A stretch of DNA of 64,000 nt from Lysinibacillus sp. BPa_S21 (GCF_023337795.1 NZ_JALIRS010000003.1:372001-436000), one strand, 5' to 3'; numbered from the stretch's first letter, positions 47,109-56,440 are shown. Notes: a model not told the origin generated them from the letters alone. Program-made: numbers and translations.

Positions 47109-47537
47109 CTGTATAACGTTAAGATTGTTGAAACAACAAAAGAACATGATGATGCTTTTGCAGTCCGCAAGCAGGTTTTTGTTGAAGAGCAAGGTGTACC
47201 GCTTCATCTAGAATGTGATGCTGAGGATGCATCGGCAACGCATTTTATTATGTACGAAGACACTGACCCTGTAGGTGCTGCGCGCTTACGCAGCATTGAG
47301 GACAATGCTGCAAAAATTGAACGTGTTTGTATTTTACAAGATCAACGCGGCAAAAAACTAGGTGCTTTAATGATGAAGGAAATGGAGAAGCACGCCATTT
47401 CGAATAATATGAAAAAGTTAAAACTCCATGCACAAAGCTATGCTATTCCGTTTTATGAAAAGCTTGGCTATACGGTTACATCTCCTGAATTTATGGATGC
47501 TGGTATCCCACATCGTGCAATGGAAAAAATGATCTAA
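47109..47537 (+). CDS. yjcF: GNAT acetyltransferase YjcF, apparent CTG start
   Basis: The 142-residue GNAT protein has FAVRKQVFVEEQGVPLHLEC near the start, RVCILQDQRGKKLGALMMKE (acetyl-CoA loop RGKKLG) and AQSYAIPFYEKLGYTV near residue 112. The reading frame opens after a TGA at 47091 and has no ATG, GTG or TTG before residue 48; the only near-start codons are CTG at 47094, 47100 and 47109. GGAG lies nine bases before the CTG at 47109, giving a start (M)YNVKIVETTKE that matches family length. A terminator follows the gene. Confidence 0.8.
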   Translation: MYNVKIVETTKEHDDAFAVRKQVFVEEQGVPLHLECDAEDASATHFIMYEDTDPVGAARLRSIEDNAAKIERVCILQDQRGKKLGALMMKEMEKHAISNNMKKLKLHAQSYAIPFYEKLGYTVTSPEFMDAGIPHRAMEKMI

Positions 47538-47597
47538 CTCCTTTCAGCAAATATAGCAACGTCAAGGAAGAAGTTAAAGCTTCCGACGGGTCAAATA

Positions 47598-47640
47598 GGT
47601 GTTACGAAAATGCAATTGCATATCGTAACACCCTTTTTTT
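47598..47640 (+). terminator. terminator of the yjcHGF unit
   Basis: GGTGTTACGAAAATGCAATT pairs with GCATATCGTAACACC, followed by CTTTTTTT. Confidence 0.85.
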
Positions 47641-47730
47641 GCTCTACAATGCTTTAAAGGCTGATTTATGAATAAAAATTCATTTAAACCAACCTTTTAG
47701 ATATATTGCTTTGCTAGTAGATCTACCATG

Positions 47731-47979
47731 TTATTTCATCATTTTAGTAATTTTATCGAAATCTAGTGAATTGCCATCTTGAATAATAGATTGTACTAAC
47801 TTATCTTCAAGCTCTTGCGTAATTTGTCTATTGGACATCTTGCTTACGCGTCGTACGATTTTTCTTACTTGTTTTTCATTTGTAAAATCAGCATGTTGAA
47901 TTGCATTTGCTAATGCGAAGATTTCATCCATCGATACTCCAGTTTTTTGTTCAATTGAATTAAAAAATCCGCGATTCAT
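47731..47979 (-). CDS. spoVIF: stage VI sporulation protein F
   Basis: The 82-residue protein starts FFNSIEQKTGVSMDEIFALA and continues with the YjcC/SpoVIF block VRKIVRRVSKMSNRQITQEL. SpoVIF acts late in the mother cell to support coat assembly through GerE-dependent genes. It lies next to the yjcZ-like and spoVA genes. ATG follows GGGGGAA. A basic middle and acidic ends, no membrane segment. Confidence 0.85.
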   Translation of the reverse strand: MNRGFFNSIEQKTGVSMDEIFALANAIQHADFTNEKQVRKIVRRVSKMSNRQITQELEDKLVQSIIQDGNSLDFDKITKMMK

Positions 47980-48127
47980 GTTCCCCCTCCTATCAGTTAA
48001 AATTCAAATTCCCTCAATTTCAGTTGCATGTACTAAATATGACAACTAGTGAAGGCTTTAAACTTAATTCAGAAAATGAAACTCTGAAGACAAGCTAAAG
48101 CCTCTATCTACTGTCACATTAATCAAA

Positions 48128-48319
48128 TTATATGCAAGCCGCGCCGACAATGATCAGAAGAATGAATAAGACAACAATTAAAATGAACGTTGAACTATGA
48201 CCATGTCCGTGGCCATAATAACCCCCACAATAACCGCCGTAATAACCTCCATAATCTCCTCCGTAACAACCATCAGCATGCCCTCCATACGGATGCGCAC
48301 CCCAGCCTTGATATTCCAT
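48128..48319 (-). CDS. YjcZ-family small sporulation protein
   Basis: The 63-residue product has a Gly-Tyr-Cys-rich N-terminus (GGDYGGYYGGYCGGYYGHGH) followed by a single hydrophobic tail STFILIVVLFILLIIVGAAC. The tail is the hallmark of the YjcZ-like sporulation proteins, which sit in membranes around the spore. Six or more glycine-tyrosine repeats and two cysteines suggest cross-linking or metal binding by the head; this is inference. ATG follows GGAGGG. Confidence 0.85.
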   Translation of the reverse strand: MEYQGWGAHPYGGHADGCYGGDYGGYYGGYCGGYYGHGHGHSSTFILIVVLFILLIIVGAACI

Positions 48320-48384
48320 AAAAATACCCCTCCCTTCTACAACCTATAATATGTGTTGGTTGTAAAAATGGGTGGGGTATTCGT

Positions 48385-48750
48385 CTAGTCAACATTTCCT
48401 TTTGGTTTAAACAGTAATGCTCCGATAAAGCCAAAAACAATGGCCGCACTGATTCCTGAGCTTGTCACTTCGAACATCCCAGTTAACACACCGACAAGCC
48501 CATGTCTTTCAGCCTCCACAATTGCACCATGCGTTAAGGAATTTCCGAAAGATGTAATCGGGACAGTTGCACCGGCACCAGCAAAATTAATAAGTGGTTC
48601 GTACAAACCCATTCCTGAAAGAATCGCACCCGCTACGACTAGAGTACTCAAAGTATGTCCAGGTGTTAATTTACCAACATCCATCATTAATTGACCTATG
48701 GCGCAAATAATGCCGCCTACAAAAAATGCAAACACAAATGTCATAACCAT
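48385..48750 (-). CDS. spoVAE: stage V sporulation protein AE (SpoVAEb type)
   Basis: The 121-residue membrane protein has four helices and the SpoVAEb blocks AFFVGGIICAIGQLMMD, GPLINFAGAGATVPITSFG-type segment near residue 50-70 and SSGISAAIVFGFIGALLF. It forms part of the spore channel for Ca-dipicolinate with SpoVAC. Ten bases separate it from spoVAD. GGCAAAAACTATG precedes it; coupling is likely. Confidence 0.93.
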   Translation of the reverse strand: MVMTFVFAFFVGGIICAIGQLMMDVGKLTPGHTLSTLVVAGAILSGMGLYEPLINFAGAGATVPITSFGNSLTHGAIVEAERHGLVGVLTGMFEVTSSGISAAIVFGFIGALLFKPKGNVD

Positions 48751-48760
48751 AGTTTTTGCC

Positions 48761-49756
48761 TCATTTCATTGTAATTTCAATCGCATGTGCCGTACATGGA
48801 ATGGTCTCGCCCTGTTGAAATGTAAGCGGAGACAGTAATGCTCCTGTCGCTACAAGAAGCACTCGTTTATAGGTACCAGCTCGCATCTGTTGAATCACGT
48901 AACTAAAGAAGACAGCTGCCGAACAACCTGCACCACTTGCACCGGATTGAAACGTTTCATCCTGTCCATAAAACTCGGCACCTGCATCACGTAAAGGTTG
49001 TAATTCCTCACTCTTTATGCCACTTTCAACAAACATGCCTTTTAGAAGTTTCAAGCCAAGCTGACCTAAATCACCTGTTAAAATTAAATCATAGTGGTAA
49101 ATTTTTTGATTTCGTTGTTCTAGATGCGATTGTATTGTTTGAAAAGCAGCTGGTGCCATCGCTGCACCCATGTGAAACGGATCATCCATACCGTAGTCAA
49201 CCGATTTCCCAACAGTTGCTGCTTCAATTGAAGGGTATTCCTCATGATGCTTACCTATAAGAGCATAACCGGCAGCCGTTACCGTCCATTGAGCGGTTTG
49301 GGGCTTTTGTGAGCCATAATTGATTGGATAGCGGAATTGGCGCTCAACCGCATTGTGTTGACTAGATGCGCCAGCTAGCGATAAATTGGAGGCACCTGCT
49401 TCTGTTAAGAGGCTCGCAACGATTACTGAAGATATAGAAGTGGCGCATGCAGAGAATAATCCGATAAAAGGAATGTCTAAGTCTCTGGCCGCAAAGTTGG
49501 TTGGTGTCATTTGATTTACTAAATCACCACCCATAAAATAATCAATGTCCGTATTTTTCACGCCCGCTTTTTTCATAGCAAATTCACAAGCCTCTTCAAC
49601 CATTTTTCGATGGCCTTGTTCATTTGTATTCATTTGCCAACGTTCATCATCATACGTCGCATCAAAATGTTGACTAAATATACTTCGTTTCTCTAATGGA
49701 CCTGCTACTACGCCCGCTGCTATTAAGGATGGCTTCGATTGAAAGACAATTACCAT
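48761..49756 (-). CDS. spoVAD: stage V sporulation protein AD
   Basis: The 331-residue soluble protein has a thiolase-like fold: FMGGDLVNQMTPTNFAARDL near residue 93, FSACATSISSVIVASLLTEAG and SGASGAGCSAAVFFSYVIQ. SpoVAD binds dipicolinic acid and covers the SpoVA channel. ATG overlaps the spoVAC stop by 7 bases. Confidence 0.95.
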   Translation of the reverse strand: MVIVFQSKPSLIAAGVVAGPLEKRSIFSQHFDATYDDERWQMNTNEQGHRKMVEEACEFAMKKAGVKNTDIDYFMGGDLVNQMTPTNFAARDLDIPFIGLFSACATSISSVIVASLLTEAGASNLSLAGASSQHNAVERQFRYPINYGSQKPQTAQWTVTAAGYALIGKHHEEYPSIEAATVGKSVDYGMDDPFHMGAAMAPAAFQTIQSHLEQRNQKIYHYDLILTGDLGQLGLKLLKGMFVESGIKSEELQPLRDAGAEFYGQDETFQSGASGAGCSAAVFFSYVIQQMRAGTYKRVLLVATGALLSPLTFQQGETIPCTAHAIEITMK

Positions 49757-50205
49757 GAAACCACTCCTATCGACACTAGAATGAATTTAATAAGTGCAAT
49801 AAAAAAGGCGGATACAACACCAAATAATACAACTGATCCAGCTAATTTAAATAAATTCCCACCAACACCAAGCACTAACCCTTCAGATCTATGTTCAATG
49901 GCAGCAGAAATAACAGCATTACCAAATCCCGTCACAGGTACAGCTGATCCAGCTCCAGCAATTTGACCAATTTTCTTATATAAGCCAAATCCGGTTAAAA
50001 TCATGGCGAAAAATATCATGGTTGAAACTGTTGGATTTCCTGCTGTCGCTTCGGTAAAATCAAAGAAGATGATATAAAAAAGAGAGACAGCCTGTCCGAT
50101 TGTACAAATAAGGCCACCTACTAGAAATGCCTTTGCAACATTCTTAAAATAGGGCGGTTTTGGCGTGACATTTTGTTCCAATTGTTGGTATTGTTCTTTT
50201 TCCAC
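49750..50205 (-). CDS. spoVAC: stage V sporulation protein AC
   Basis: The 151-residue protein has four membrane helices with AFLVGGLICTIGQAVSLFYI near residue 27 and AGAGSAVPVTGFGNAVISAA near residue 83. SpoVAC is the mechanosensitive channel of the SpoVA complex that moves Ca-dipicolinate in sporulation and germination. GTG overlaps the upstream lipoprotein stop by one base (TAGTG), with AAAGGAGG seven bases earlier. Confidence 0.95.
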   Translation of the reverse strand: MEKEQYQQLEQNVTPKPPYFKNVAKAFLVGGLICTIGQAVSLFYIIFFDFTEATAGNPTVSTMIFFAMILTGFGLYKKIGQIAGAGSAVPVTGFGNAVISAAIEHRSEGLVLGVGGNLFKLAGSVVLFGVVSAFFIALIKFILVSIGVVSW

Positions 50206-50609
50206 TATGTTTCCTCCTTTGCAAGTTTTTTCAATTTCTTAATTTTATCTTTCAGTTTATTATCTTCAACCTGTTCCCTTTTTATTTTATTGGCTTCATA
50301 AAAAATTTTATAATCGGCTGAGACAAAAACTTCTTTGTTTGGATATTTTTCATCAAATTTCTTTTGCAACTTTTTCTCTAATTTAGTCTTTTTCCACTTA
50401 TGCCATGGTTTAATTTGCGTTGCTACAAGCATACTATTGTCGTATTGGATAACCGTTGTTTTGTCTACATAGTCCTCTTCTTTTAAAATGGTTTCAACTT
50501 CCTTTTCATTTTCCGGTGAACCGTAGACAATAAATTTTTCTTTTTCACCGCAACCACTTAAAAGCGTTAAACTGACTAATAGAGGTAACATTATTCCTAA
50601 GAGCTTCAC
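50205..50609 (-). CDS. YhcN/YlaJ-family sporulation lipoprotein
   Basis: The 134-residue protein has a lipoprotein signal with lipobox LSGC (Cys20) and a very charged lysine- and glutamate-rich body (KKTKLEKKLQKKFDEKYPNK). The family occurs at the spore membrane. It heads a four-gene operon with spoVAC, spoVAD and spoVAEb, an arrangement known from the mobile spoVA2 operon that raises spore heat resistance in Bacillus. The start at 50609 is GTG with AAAGGAGGG upstream. Confidence 0.78.
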   Translation of the reverse strand: MKLLGIMLPLLVSLTLLSGCGEKEKFIVYGSPENEKEVETILKEEDYVDKTTVIQYDNSMLVATQIKPWHKWKKTKLEKKLQKKFDEKYPNKEVFVSADYKIFYEANKIKREQVEDNKLKDKIKKLKKLAKEET

Positions 50610-50630
50610 GTTTTACCCTCCTTTTCTTTA

Positions 50631-50660
50631 AAGTTTCTCCAACCATAAAAAAACTATTCA
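50631..50660 (-). promoter_or_regulatory. candidate forespore (sigma-F/G) promoter of the spoVA operon
   Basis: On the minus strand TGAATA (50660-50655) and GAAACTT (50637-50631) are 17 bases apart. TGAATA is the sigma-G -35 consensus; the -10 matches CATACTA at four of seven positions. Confidence 0.5.
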
Positions 50661-50742
50661 TTTGACTATATATACGAAAGCCCGAGTCCATTTTTCATAA
50701 GCACATATTGTAGAAGTAGTAACAAGGAAAGGAGGTGACAAT

Positions 50743-51267
50743 ATGGGTTGTGGCAAGCCAACAAATCCTATTGGACCAATCCATTCAGCAGGCTGCGTTT
50801 GTGACGTAGTACGCGCTATCTTAGACATTCAAAATCAAGCGGTGAGAGAAGAATGTCAACCATGTACAGCTAACTGTTTCTTAGAACCACTCGGAGGCAT
50901 AGTAAGTCCTGCACGCTCTCATGCAGATACACGTGTATTCATGTTAATTACAAAAGATGGCACTCCTTTTAAAGCATTTTTCAGTTCTCCAACAGCAGAT
51001 CCATGTATATGTACATCAGTATTTTTCCGTGTAGAAGATATGTTTGATGAGTGCTGCGCTACTTTGCGTGTTTTAGAGCCTTTATGTTCATTTGACTCCA
51101 GCGAAAGTACAGTAGATCTATTAAGTCGAGATGGCTGCTGTGTCAACATGAAAAAAATATGTAAAGTAGATGATTGGAATTCAACTGAGAGCTGTATCAC
51201 TGTAGATTTATCATGCTTCTGCGCTGTACAATGTATTGCTGATGTTGACTTAGGGATTTGTGAATAA
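50743..51267 (+). CDS. cotZ: spore coat protein CotY/CotZ family
   Basis: The 174-residue protein is cysteine-rich (20 cysteines by eye) and carries the CotY/CotZ pattern CGKPTNPIGPIHSAGCVCDV at the start, VREECQPCTANCF near residue 38 and a C-terminal LSCFCAVQCIADVDL. Such proteins cross-link into the outer coat or crust. ATG follows GGAGG. A sigma-K-like -10 (CATATTGTA) lies at 50704-50712, about 31 bases upstream, although no clear -35 AC is placed. It opposes the cotO-like gene and ends at a terminator. Confidence 0.9.
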   Translation: MGCGKPTNPIGPIHSAGCVCDVVRAILDIQNQAVREECQPCTANCFLEPLGGIVSPARSHADTRVFMLITKDGTPFKAFFSSPTADPCICTSVFFRVEDMFDECCATLRVLEPLCSFDSSESTVDLLSRDGCCVNMKKICKVDDWNSTESCITVDLSCFCAVQCIADVDLGICE

Positions 51268-51293
51268 TCTTTTCTCCTTTGACACACTACACA

Positions 51294-51333
51294 TAAAAAA
51301 AGTGTACAGCATCCTCTGCTGTACACTTTTTTC
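51294..51333. terminator. terminator between cotZ and the cotO-like gene
   Basis: AAAAAAAGTGTACAGCA pairs with TGCTGTACACTTTTTTC around an 8-base loop; convergent genes share it. Confidence 0.88.
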
Positions 51334-51757
51334 ATAAGGTAGGTAATTGTTTACCTCGCCATAATACTTGTTCTATGTCATCAAAATATATGATCTCTTG
51401 TGTCTTTAATTCGAAAGAAGTAAGCATCAATGAATCGGTCTGTACATCAGATGCACTACCGCTTAATTTTCTACCATCCTTTAAACATATGACTAACGGT
51501 TGATAGGCTTTTTGGCGAAACGGCTTTTCTAAAAATTGAAGCTGCTTCAGTAAATACGGATCTATTTGCACTTTTTCAACCACTTCTTCTTTTTCTTCAA
51601 ACGTTTGTTCATTGTAATAGCCGTTCCTACTATACACTGACGTACTTTCATCCAAATCAAGTTCATGTAGCACCTTAGAAATATTTAGAAAATATGATGG
51701 TGACTTTATAAACAAGCGTGGCTCTCGACCCACATTACTCACTTCCCTTTTTTTCAT
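51332..51757 (-). CDS. CotO-like spore coat protein (putative)
   Basis: The 141-residue protein has a basic N-terminus (MKKREVSNVGREPRLFIK), an acidic middle (EEKEEVVEKVQIDP) and a folded end (PLVICLKDGRKLSGSASDV; SLMLTSFELKTQEIIYFDDI) that resembles the C-terminal domain of CotO (B. subtilis YjbX), an encasement factor for the outer coat. Position next to cotZ matches the B. subtilis order. The identification is by order and the C-terminal pattern only. ATG follows AGTGAG. Confidence 0.55.
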   Translation of the reverse strand: MKKREVSNVGREPRLFIKSPSYFLNISKVLHELDLDESTSVYSRNGYYNEQTFEEKEEVVEKVQIDPYLLKQLQFLEKPFRQKAYQPLVICLKDGRKLSGSASDVQTDSLMLTSFELKTQEIIYFDDIEQVLWRGKQLPTL

Positions 51758-51786
51758 ACAATATGCAAAAGGAAGAAATTTGGTTC

Positions 51787-53163
51787 TCAGCCTATATTGC
51801 TTAAGAATGCTGTCGCTAATCCTAAATAAATTAAAATACTTGTAATATCATTTAATGTTGTAATAAATGGACCTGATGCAACAGCCGGATCAATTTTCAT
51901 GCGATGCATTAACAATGGAATAAAGGAACCCGCCACCGTTGCTACTAAAATAGAACCACAAAGGGCCGCGCCTACTAGCATTCCAAGAATCAGTTCTTGC
52001 TTCCAAATATAGACAATACCAATTACAATCAGTCCACAAACGATTCCAGACATTAAGCCTGTACCTGCTTCACGTAGTAGTAATTTTAGCTTACTGTGTT
52101 CTTCAACATCTCCTGTTGTAATTCCTCGAATCGCTACCGCTAATGCCTGTGTTCCACTATTTCCAGAAGTACCTGAAATAAGAGGGATAAACACAGCGAG
52201 TAACGCCACTTGTTCTAACGTTGCCTCAAACTGTCCCATCAAATTGGCTGTCAACATCCCTAAAAATAATAATATGACAAGCCATGGTAAACGTTTTTTA
52301 GCCGCTTGGAACGAGGTTGTATCAAATTTATCCATATCGGAAATACCCGCTAATTTAGAGTAATCCTCCGATGCTTCCTCATCAATAACGTCGATAATAT
52401 CGTCGACTGTAATAATCCCTAGTAACTCTCCCTTATCGTCAATAACTGGTGTCGCTAAGAAGTTGTAGTCCTTCATAATTTGAGCAACCTCTTCTTGGTC
52501 ATCTCCTGCGTGCACCATGACAACACGTTCATTCATAATCGAACGTATAAGGGTATCTTCATCAGCAATAATTAAATCGCGGAGCGTAATAACACCTGTT
52601 AATCGATGTGCTTCATCAATGACAAATATATAATAAATGGTTTCGGCATCTGGCGCTTCTTTCCGTAAAATCGCCATTGCTGAACGAACAGTGGAGTTTT
52701 CTGGTATCGCTACATATTCAGTTGTCATGATAGAACCAGCTGTACCTTCGTCATAGCTTAATAATTCATTAATCTCTTCAGCTGTTTCCTCATCCATCAT
52801 GCCTAAATAGCTTTCGCGTTGTTTCATATCTAACTCATTTAAAACGTCTGCTGCATCATCTGCATACATATGAGAAAGCATTTCTGCACCATATGACGGA
52901 TCCATCTCAGCTAGATACGCTGTGTATTCATCATCATCTATTTCGATTGCCTCAAAAATATCAGCCATTTCGGTCGGAGACAAGAACGAATAGATGATCT
53001 TCCTTATATCTGGCTCCACCTTCTCATAAAACGTTGCCTGATCATATGGATGAAGCTCTAAAAACTCATCACGGAATGCGTCAATATCATGTGCTTCGAG
53101 CATTTCTCGCAAACGTGCATCGTCAAATTGCACATCATCCTTTTCATTTCTTTCCTCTATCAT
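51787..53163 (-). CDS. mgtE: magnesium transporter MgtE
   Basis: The 458-residue protein has the cytoplasmic MgtE N domain (residues 20-125), two CBS domains (about residues 130-260; GTAGSIMTTEYVAIP and VVMVHAGDDQEEVAQIMKDY) and five C-terminal membrane helices (from about 285). Mg2+ binding between the CBS domains closes the channel. ATG at 53163 is chosen because GAGGGG lies seven bases before; the longer frame lacks a site. Its leader is short before a dispersed repeat; I see no M-box Mg riboswitch. It lies upstream of the yjbO-nadK-relQ operon on the same strand. Confidence 0.93.
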   Translation of the reverse strand: MIEERNEKDDVQFDDARLREMLEAHDIDAFRDEFLELHPYDQATFYEKVEPDIRKIIYSFLSPTEMADIFEAIEIDDDEYTAYLAEMDPSYGAEMLSHMYADDAADVLNELDMKQRESYLGMMDEETAEEINELLSYDEGTAGSIMTTEYVAIPENSTVRSAMAILRKEAPDAETIYYIFVIDEAHRLTGVITLRDLIIADEDTLIRSIMNERVVMVHAGDDQEEVAQIMKDYNFLATPVIDDKGELLGIITVDDIIDVIDEEASEDYSKLAGISDMDKFDTTSFQAAKKRLPWLVILLFLGMLTANLMGQFEATLEQVALLAVFIPLISGTSGNSGTQALAVAIRGITTGDVEEHSKLKLLLREAGTGLMSGIVCGLIVIGIVYIWKQELILGMLVGAALCGSILVATVAGSFIPLLMHRMKIDPAVASGPFITTLNDITSILIYLGLATAFLSNIG

Positions 53164-53353
53164 GCTTGTCCCCTCCTTCCGAGCATTAAATCTTTGATAC
53201 GGGCAAAGCCGTAAATCTACCTTATATATAATAGAGTGTATTATACCTTTTCTGCAAACCCTTTTTTTACTACATAGCAACCTACATCATGACCACTAGC
53301 TAATTGGATAAATCTGCGGGTAAACTTATTTTCCCCCGTTACCCTAACGTGTG

Positions 53354-53640
53354 GTTGATTTCCGTTCCGACTGGGCGCTTTCCTGGGGGCGTCGGGGCAA
53401 CAGGATGTTGGTCACGAAGGCGTTATCACAGGACGTGATGCTCTTAGCCTTCGTTCCCCTTTTCGCTTCGCTGCAGGGTCTCGGGCCAACAGATGTTTTT
53501 TGCGCGAAAGCGTAGTGCTAACGTAGCGGTAGCAGCACCGAGGTTGGTCACGAAGGCGTTATCACAGGATGTGATGGTTTTAGCCTTTGTTCCCCTATCG
53601 CTGATCCCCAAGGAGTCGCCCAGTCTCCACTCCAATCAAC
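53354..53640 (+). repeat. dispersed GTTGATTTCCG repeat with two hairpin cassettes
   Basis: GTTGATTTCCGTTCCGACTG at the left end and CTCCACTCCAATCAAC at the right. The cassette GGTCACGAAGGCGTTATCAC...TAGCCTT(C/T)GTTCCCCT occurs twice (about 53411-53460 and 53547-53596) and the core CCTGGGGGCGTCGG once. Cassette arms GAAGGC and GCCTTC make each a hairpin. It lies upstream of mgtE. Confidence 0.9.
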
Positions 53641-53752
53641 TTGTATACATGACATCCGCCGGAGGCTTTTACTTCTTTCAGCGGATATTTACACACCTTC
53701 TGAAAAGTGACTTAAAATCGCATTTAGCTCACCACCTATAGAGGTGAGAGAC

Positions 53753-53824
53753 TTTTGTTGCTGACGCTTCGCTTTCGCGCAGATAAAACATTTGTAGCTG
53801 ACGCTTCGCTTTCGCTACATAAGA
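53753..53824 (+). repeat. fragment of dispersed repeat (CGCTTTCGC modules)
   Basis: Two CGCTTTCGC modules with ACGCTTCGCTTTCGCGCAGA and AACATTTGTAGCTGACGCTT, as in 18520-18620, without the family ends. Confidence 0.75.
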
Positions 53825-53967
53825 CAATTGCTGAAAGAAGAAAAAAATGTCATTCCTAACTTGCGGTATTGAGCAAAATAACCCTCTTCTTTACTATATC
53901 CTACTATCGCTTTCTTTTCTGTTAACGTGCTGTTAAGAAGAACTTATTACTTAAAATAAAATGATAA

Positions 53968-53998
53968 AGAGATGCCCGTTTGTGCGAACATCTCCTTA
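53968..53998 (-). terminator. possible terminator of the relQ-nadK-yjbO operon
   Basis: On the minus strand GGAGATG pairs with CATCTC around a 13-base loop, with a TTTATCATTTT tail, 70 bases past the stop of the last gene. Confidence 0.5.
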
Positions 53999-54067
53999 AA
54001 TTTATAACATGGTTCAGTATAGTTTTCACTCTTAGTGAACTAATGACTGTTTAGATAGTCTCGAACT

Positions 54068-54985
54068 TCATACTAAGGAGCTATTTAATAATCGTTGCAT
54101 ATCTTCATTTAAGCTATTTGTGAATTGTAAACTCTCACCTGTTAAAGGATGGTTCATTTTTAAGGACACACAGTGTAAGGCTTGCCTATTGATATGCTCG
54201 CGACTTCCGCCATAAAGTTCATCCCCAACAAGTGGATGTCCTACATAGGCCATATGCACACGAATTTGATGTGTTCGCCCCGTGTGCAACTTTAGTTGAA
54301 TATGTGTCATCGGTTCATTCTGGAAATAAAAGTGCCTTAAAATCGTTACATCTGTATGCGCAAATTGACCGTCCTCGCGCACTTCACGCTCAATGATACT
54401 CGTCTCCTTGCGTCCTATCGGAGCAATGATTGAATGGATATCCTGTGCTACATGACCATGAACAATGGCTTCATATTGTCGGGAAATCTCTCCGCTACGC
54501 TGTGCAAGTCCCGTTAAATGATGAATATGAGCATGTTTGGCAATGCATAACAATCCAGAAGTATCACGATCAAGTCTCGTAACAATATGAGCCGTTGATG
54601 CTAGACCTTGCTGCTGAAAATGACCACACACTAGATTAGCTATACTATGTGTTGGATGCTCCCGCGAAGGAATCGTACTTTGATGTGCTGGCTTATTAAG
54701 CACTAAAATAGCTTCATCTTCATAAATAATAGAAAGTTCACCATGTTCAACAGCAAGCCCTTCACTTTTTTCTTCAGGAGGGAATTTCACTTCAACTCGA
54801 TCCCCAACGCGAAGAGGATGTCGAACATTGCGTTCAACATCATTCACAGTTAGTAAGCCTCCATCAAATTTAATGGCCGTTAAAGCACGCTTGGATATGC
54901 GCCATTCCGTGAGGGCCTCCCTTAGTAGTTGGCCTTCCTTCTCCGCAATAAAATGTAATGTAAATCTTGTATCCATTTTACTCAT
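54068..54985 (-). CDS. RluA-family pseudouridine synthase (YjbO-like)
   Basis: The product of about 305 residues has the catalytic motif [20 protein letters not shown] with Asp in the middle and the end blocks [20 protein letters not shown]. The family converts uridine to pseudouridine in rRNA or tRNA; no S4 domain is fused. The start is uncertain: ATGs at 55003, 54985 and 54976 all lack a strong ribosome site. 54985 overlaps the nadK stop and would be translated by coupling. Last gene of the yjbM-nadK-yjbO operon, as in B. subtilis. Confidence 0.88.
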   Translation of the reverse strand: MSKMDTRFTLHFIAEKEGQLLREALTEWRISKRALTAIKFDGGLLTVNDVERNVRHPLRVGDRVEVKFPPEEKSEGLAVEHGELSIIYEDEAILVLNKPAHQSTIPSREHPTHSIANLVCGHFQQQGLASTAHIVTRLDRDTSGLLCIAKHAHIHHLTGLAQRSGEISRQYEAIVHGHVAQDIHSIIAPIGRKETSIIEREVREDGQFAHTDVTILRHFYFQNEPMTHIQLKLHTGRTHQIRVHMAYVGHPLVGDELYGGSREHINRQALHCVSLKMNHPLTGESLQFTNSLNEDMQRLLNSSLV

Positions 54986-55772
54986 TTGCGACGAATGACT
55001 CATGTACTCGTTCCCAGAATGGAAATGGGCGGAAACGGGCAAAACGTACTCTTTCCGTTGCAACATTAAATGAAATCGACTTTACATCGCCTTCAGTAAC
55101 TTGTAAATGATCCACTGTCATATTAAAGTTTTGCTCATTTACTGGACGTAAAACACAGTGATGGTGTGCTGGTAAAATGAGTGGTGAACCAACTGTACGG
55201 AATACACGGTTATTAATAGATGCTATCTCAGTAATTTGGAGTGCCGCTAAAGTTGGATGAATGATTGCTCCACCGAGGGCTTTATTATAAGCTGTACTAC
55301 CAGAAGGAGTTGACACACAAAGACCGTCTCCACGGAAACGTTCAAATTGATTACCATTTAACACTACGTCCATAACAAGCGTGACATCAGGCGATTTCAC
55401 AGTTGCTTCATTTAACGCTAAATACGTATTGGATTCTGCATTATGATGCTCCACCTTTACCTCAAGTAGTGGATATTCCACAACATTAAAGTCCTTTTTG
55501 GCAATGGACAATACTAGCTTTTCTAATTCAGATGGTTTCCAATCCGCATAAAATCCTAAATGTCCCGTATGGATACCTACGAAGGCCACCTGATCTAGTA
55601 AATGGGAATATCGATGAAAGGCATGTAGTAAAGTGCCATCTCCTCCAATAGAAATGACGATTTCAGGAGCCTCTTCATCATAAGTTAACCCAAAATCCTG
55701 CAAATACGTTCTGGCTAGCTCCATTAATTCATTCGACTGTGCATCTCTACGTGATTGAATGGAAAATTTCAT
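54978..55772 (-). CDS. nadK: NAD kinase
   Basis: The 264-residue kinase has GGDGTLLHA (Gly43-Thr47, substrate loop), [10 protein letters not shown] near residue 120, and a [18 protein letters not shown] block near residue 150 that binds NAD. It phosphorylates NAD+ to NADP+. ATG overlaps the relQ stop by four bases, and its stop overlaps the pseudouridine synthase. Length equals B. subtilis YjbN. Confidence 0.96.
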   Translation of the reverse strand: MKFSIQSRRDAQSNELMELARTYLQDFGLTYDEEAPEIVISIGGDGTLLHAFHRYSHLLDQVAFVGIHTGHLGFYADWKPSELEKLVLSIAKKDFNVVEYPLLEVKVEHHNAESNTYLALNEATVKSPDVTLVMDVVLNGNQFERFRGDGLCVSTPSGSTAYNKALGGAIIHPTLAALQITEIASINNRVFRTVGSPLILPAHHHCVLRPVNEQNFNMTVDHLQVTEGDVKSISFNVATERVRFARFRPFPFWERVHESFVANE

Positions 55773-56440
55773 TTTGTGTCACGCTCCTTCTCCGAAAGTA
55801 AATTAGGATTCGATGCTTCTTTGTATTCACTAAAGTAGGCCTGCGCTTCTTGTATCTCACTACGAATAGACGACATTTCCTCATCCAATCGGAAAGCAGC
55901 CTCTGCTGCACTTTGCAGGCGATTTTTAATCTCCTCGGGGAACATGCCTTTATATTTATAATTTAAAGAATGCTCAATAGATGCCCAGAAATTCATAGAT
56001 AGGGTTCTTATTTGAATTTCAGCTAATACCACTTTTTTCCCTTGTATCGTTTCTACTGGATATTCGACAATCATATGATATGAGCGGTATCCACTTGGCT
56101 TATTATGGGTAATATAGTCACGCTCTTCTACTACACGCATATCTTTACGTTGACGTATGAGCTCCGTAACTGTTGAAATATCATCGACGAATTGACACAT
56201 AATACGTAAGCCTGCGATGTCCCCTAGCTCATCACCTAACTGTTTAGAAGGCTCAAATGAAAGTCCTTTTTCTAATGTTTTATCGTATATACTTGCTAAG
56301 GGCTTTACACGTCCCGTCACAAATTCAATTGGTGAATTTGCATTAACAATACCAAACTGTGAACGCATACCCTTTAATTTTACTTTTAACTCATCTACTG
56401 CTTGTTTATAAGGACTTAAAAATATTTCCCATTGTCCCAT
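55769..56440 (-). CDS. relQ: small alarmone synthetase RelQ/SAS1 (YjbM)
   Basis: The 223-residue (p)ppGpp synthetase has the RelA_SpoT synthetase motifs [18 protein letters not shown] near residue 75, [10 protein letters not shown] near residue 115, and [17 protein letters not shown] near residue 137. No hydrolase domain is present, the SAS hallmark. It makes (p)ppGpp from ATP and GTP/GDP under stress. ATG at 56440 follows GGAGG; it is first of a three-gene operon. Confidence 0.95.
   Translation of the reverse strand: MGQWEIFLSPYKQAVDELKVKLKGMRSQFGIVNANSPIEFVTGRVKPLASIYDKTLEKGLSFEPSKQLGDELGDIAGLRIMCQFVDDISTVTELIRQRKDMRVVEERDYITHNKPSGYRSYHMIVEYPVETIQGKKVVLAEIQIRTLSMNFWASIEHSLNYKYKGMFPEEIKNRLQSAAEAAFRLDEEMSSIRSEIQEAQAYFSEYKEASNPNLLSEKERDTK

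Noticed and set aside
53164..53353. M-box magnesium riboswitch before mgtE
   Set aside because: The leader shows none of the M-box conserved blocks; the interval is short and then becomes a dispersed repeat.
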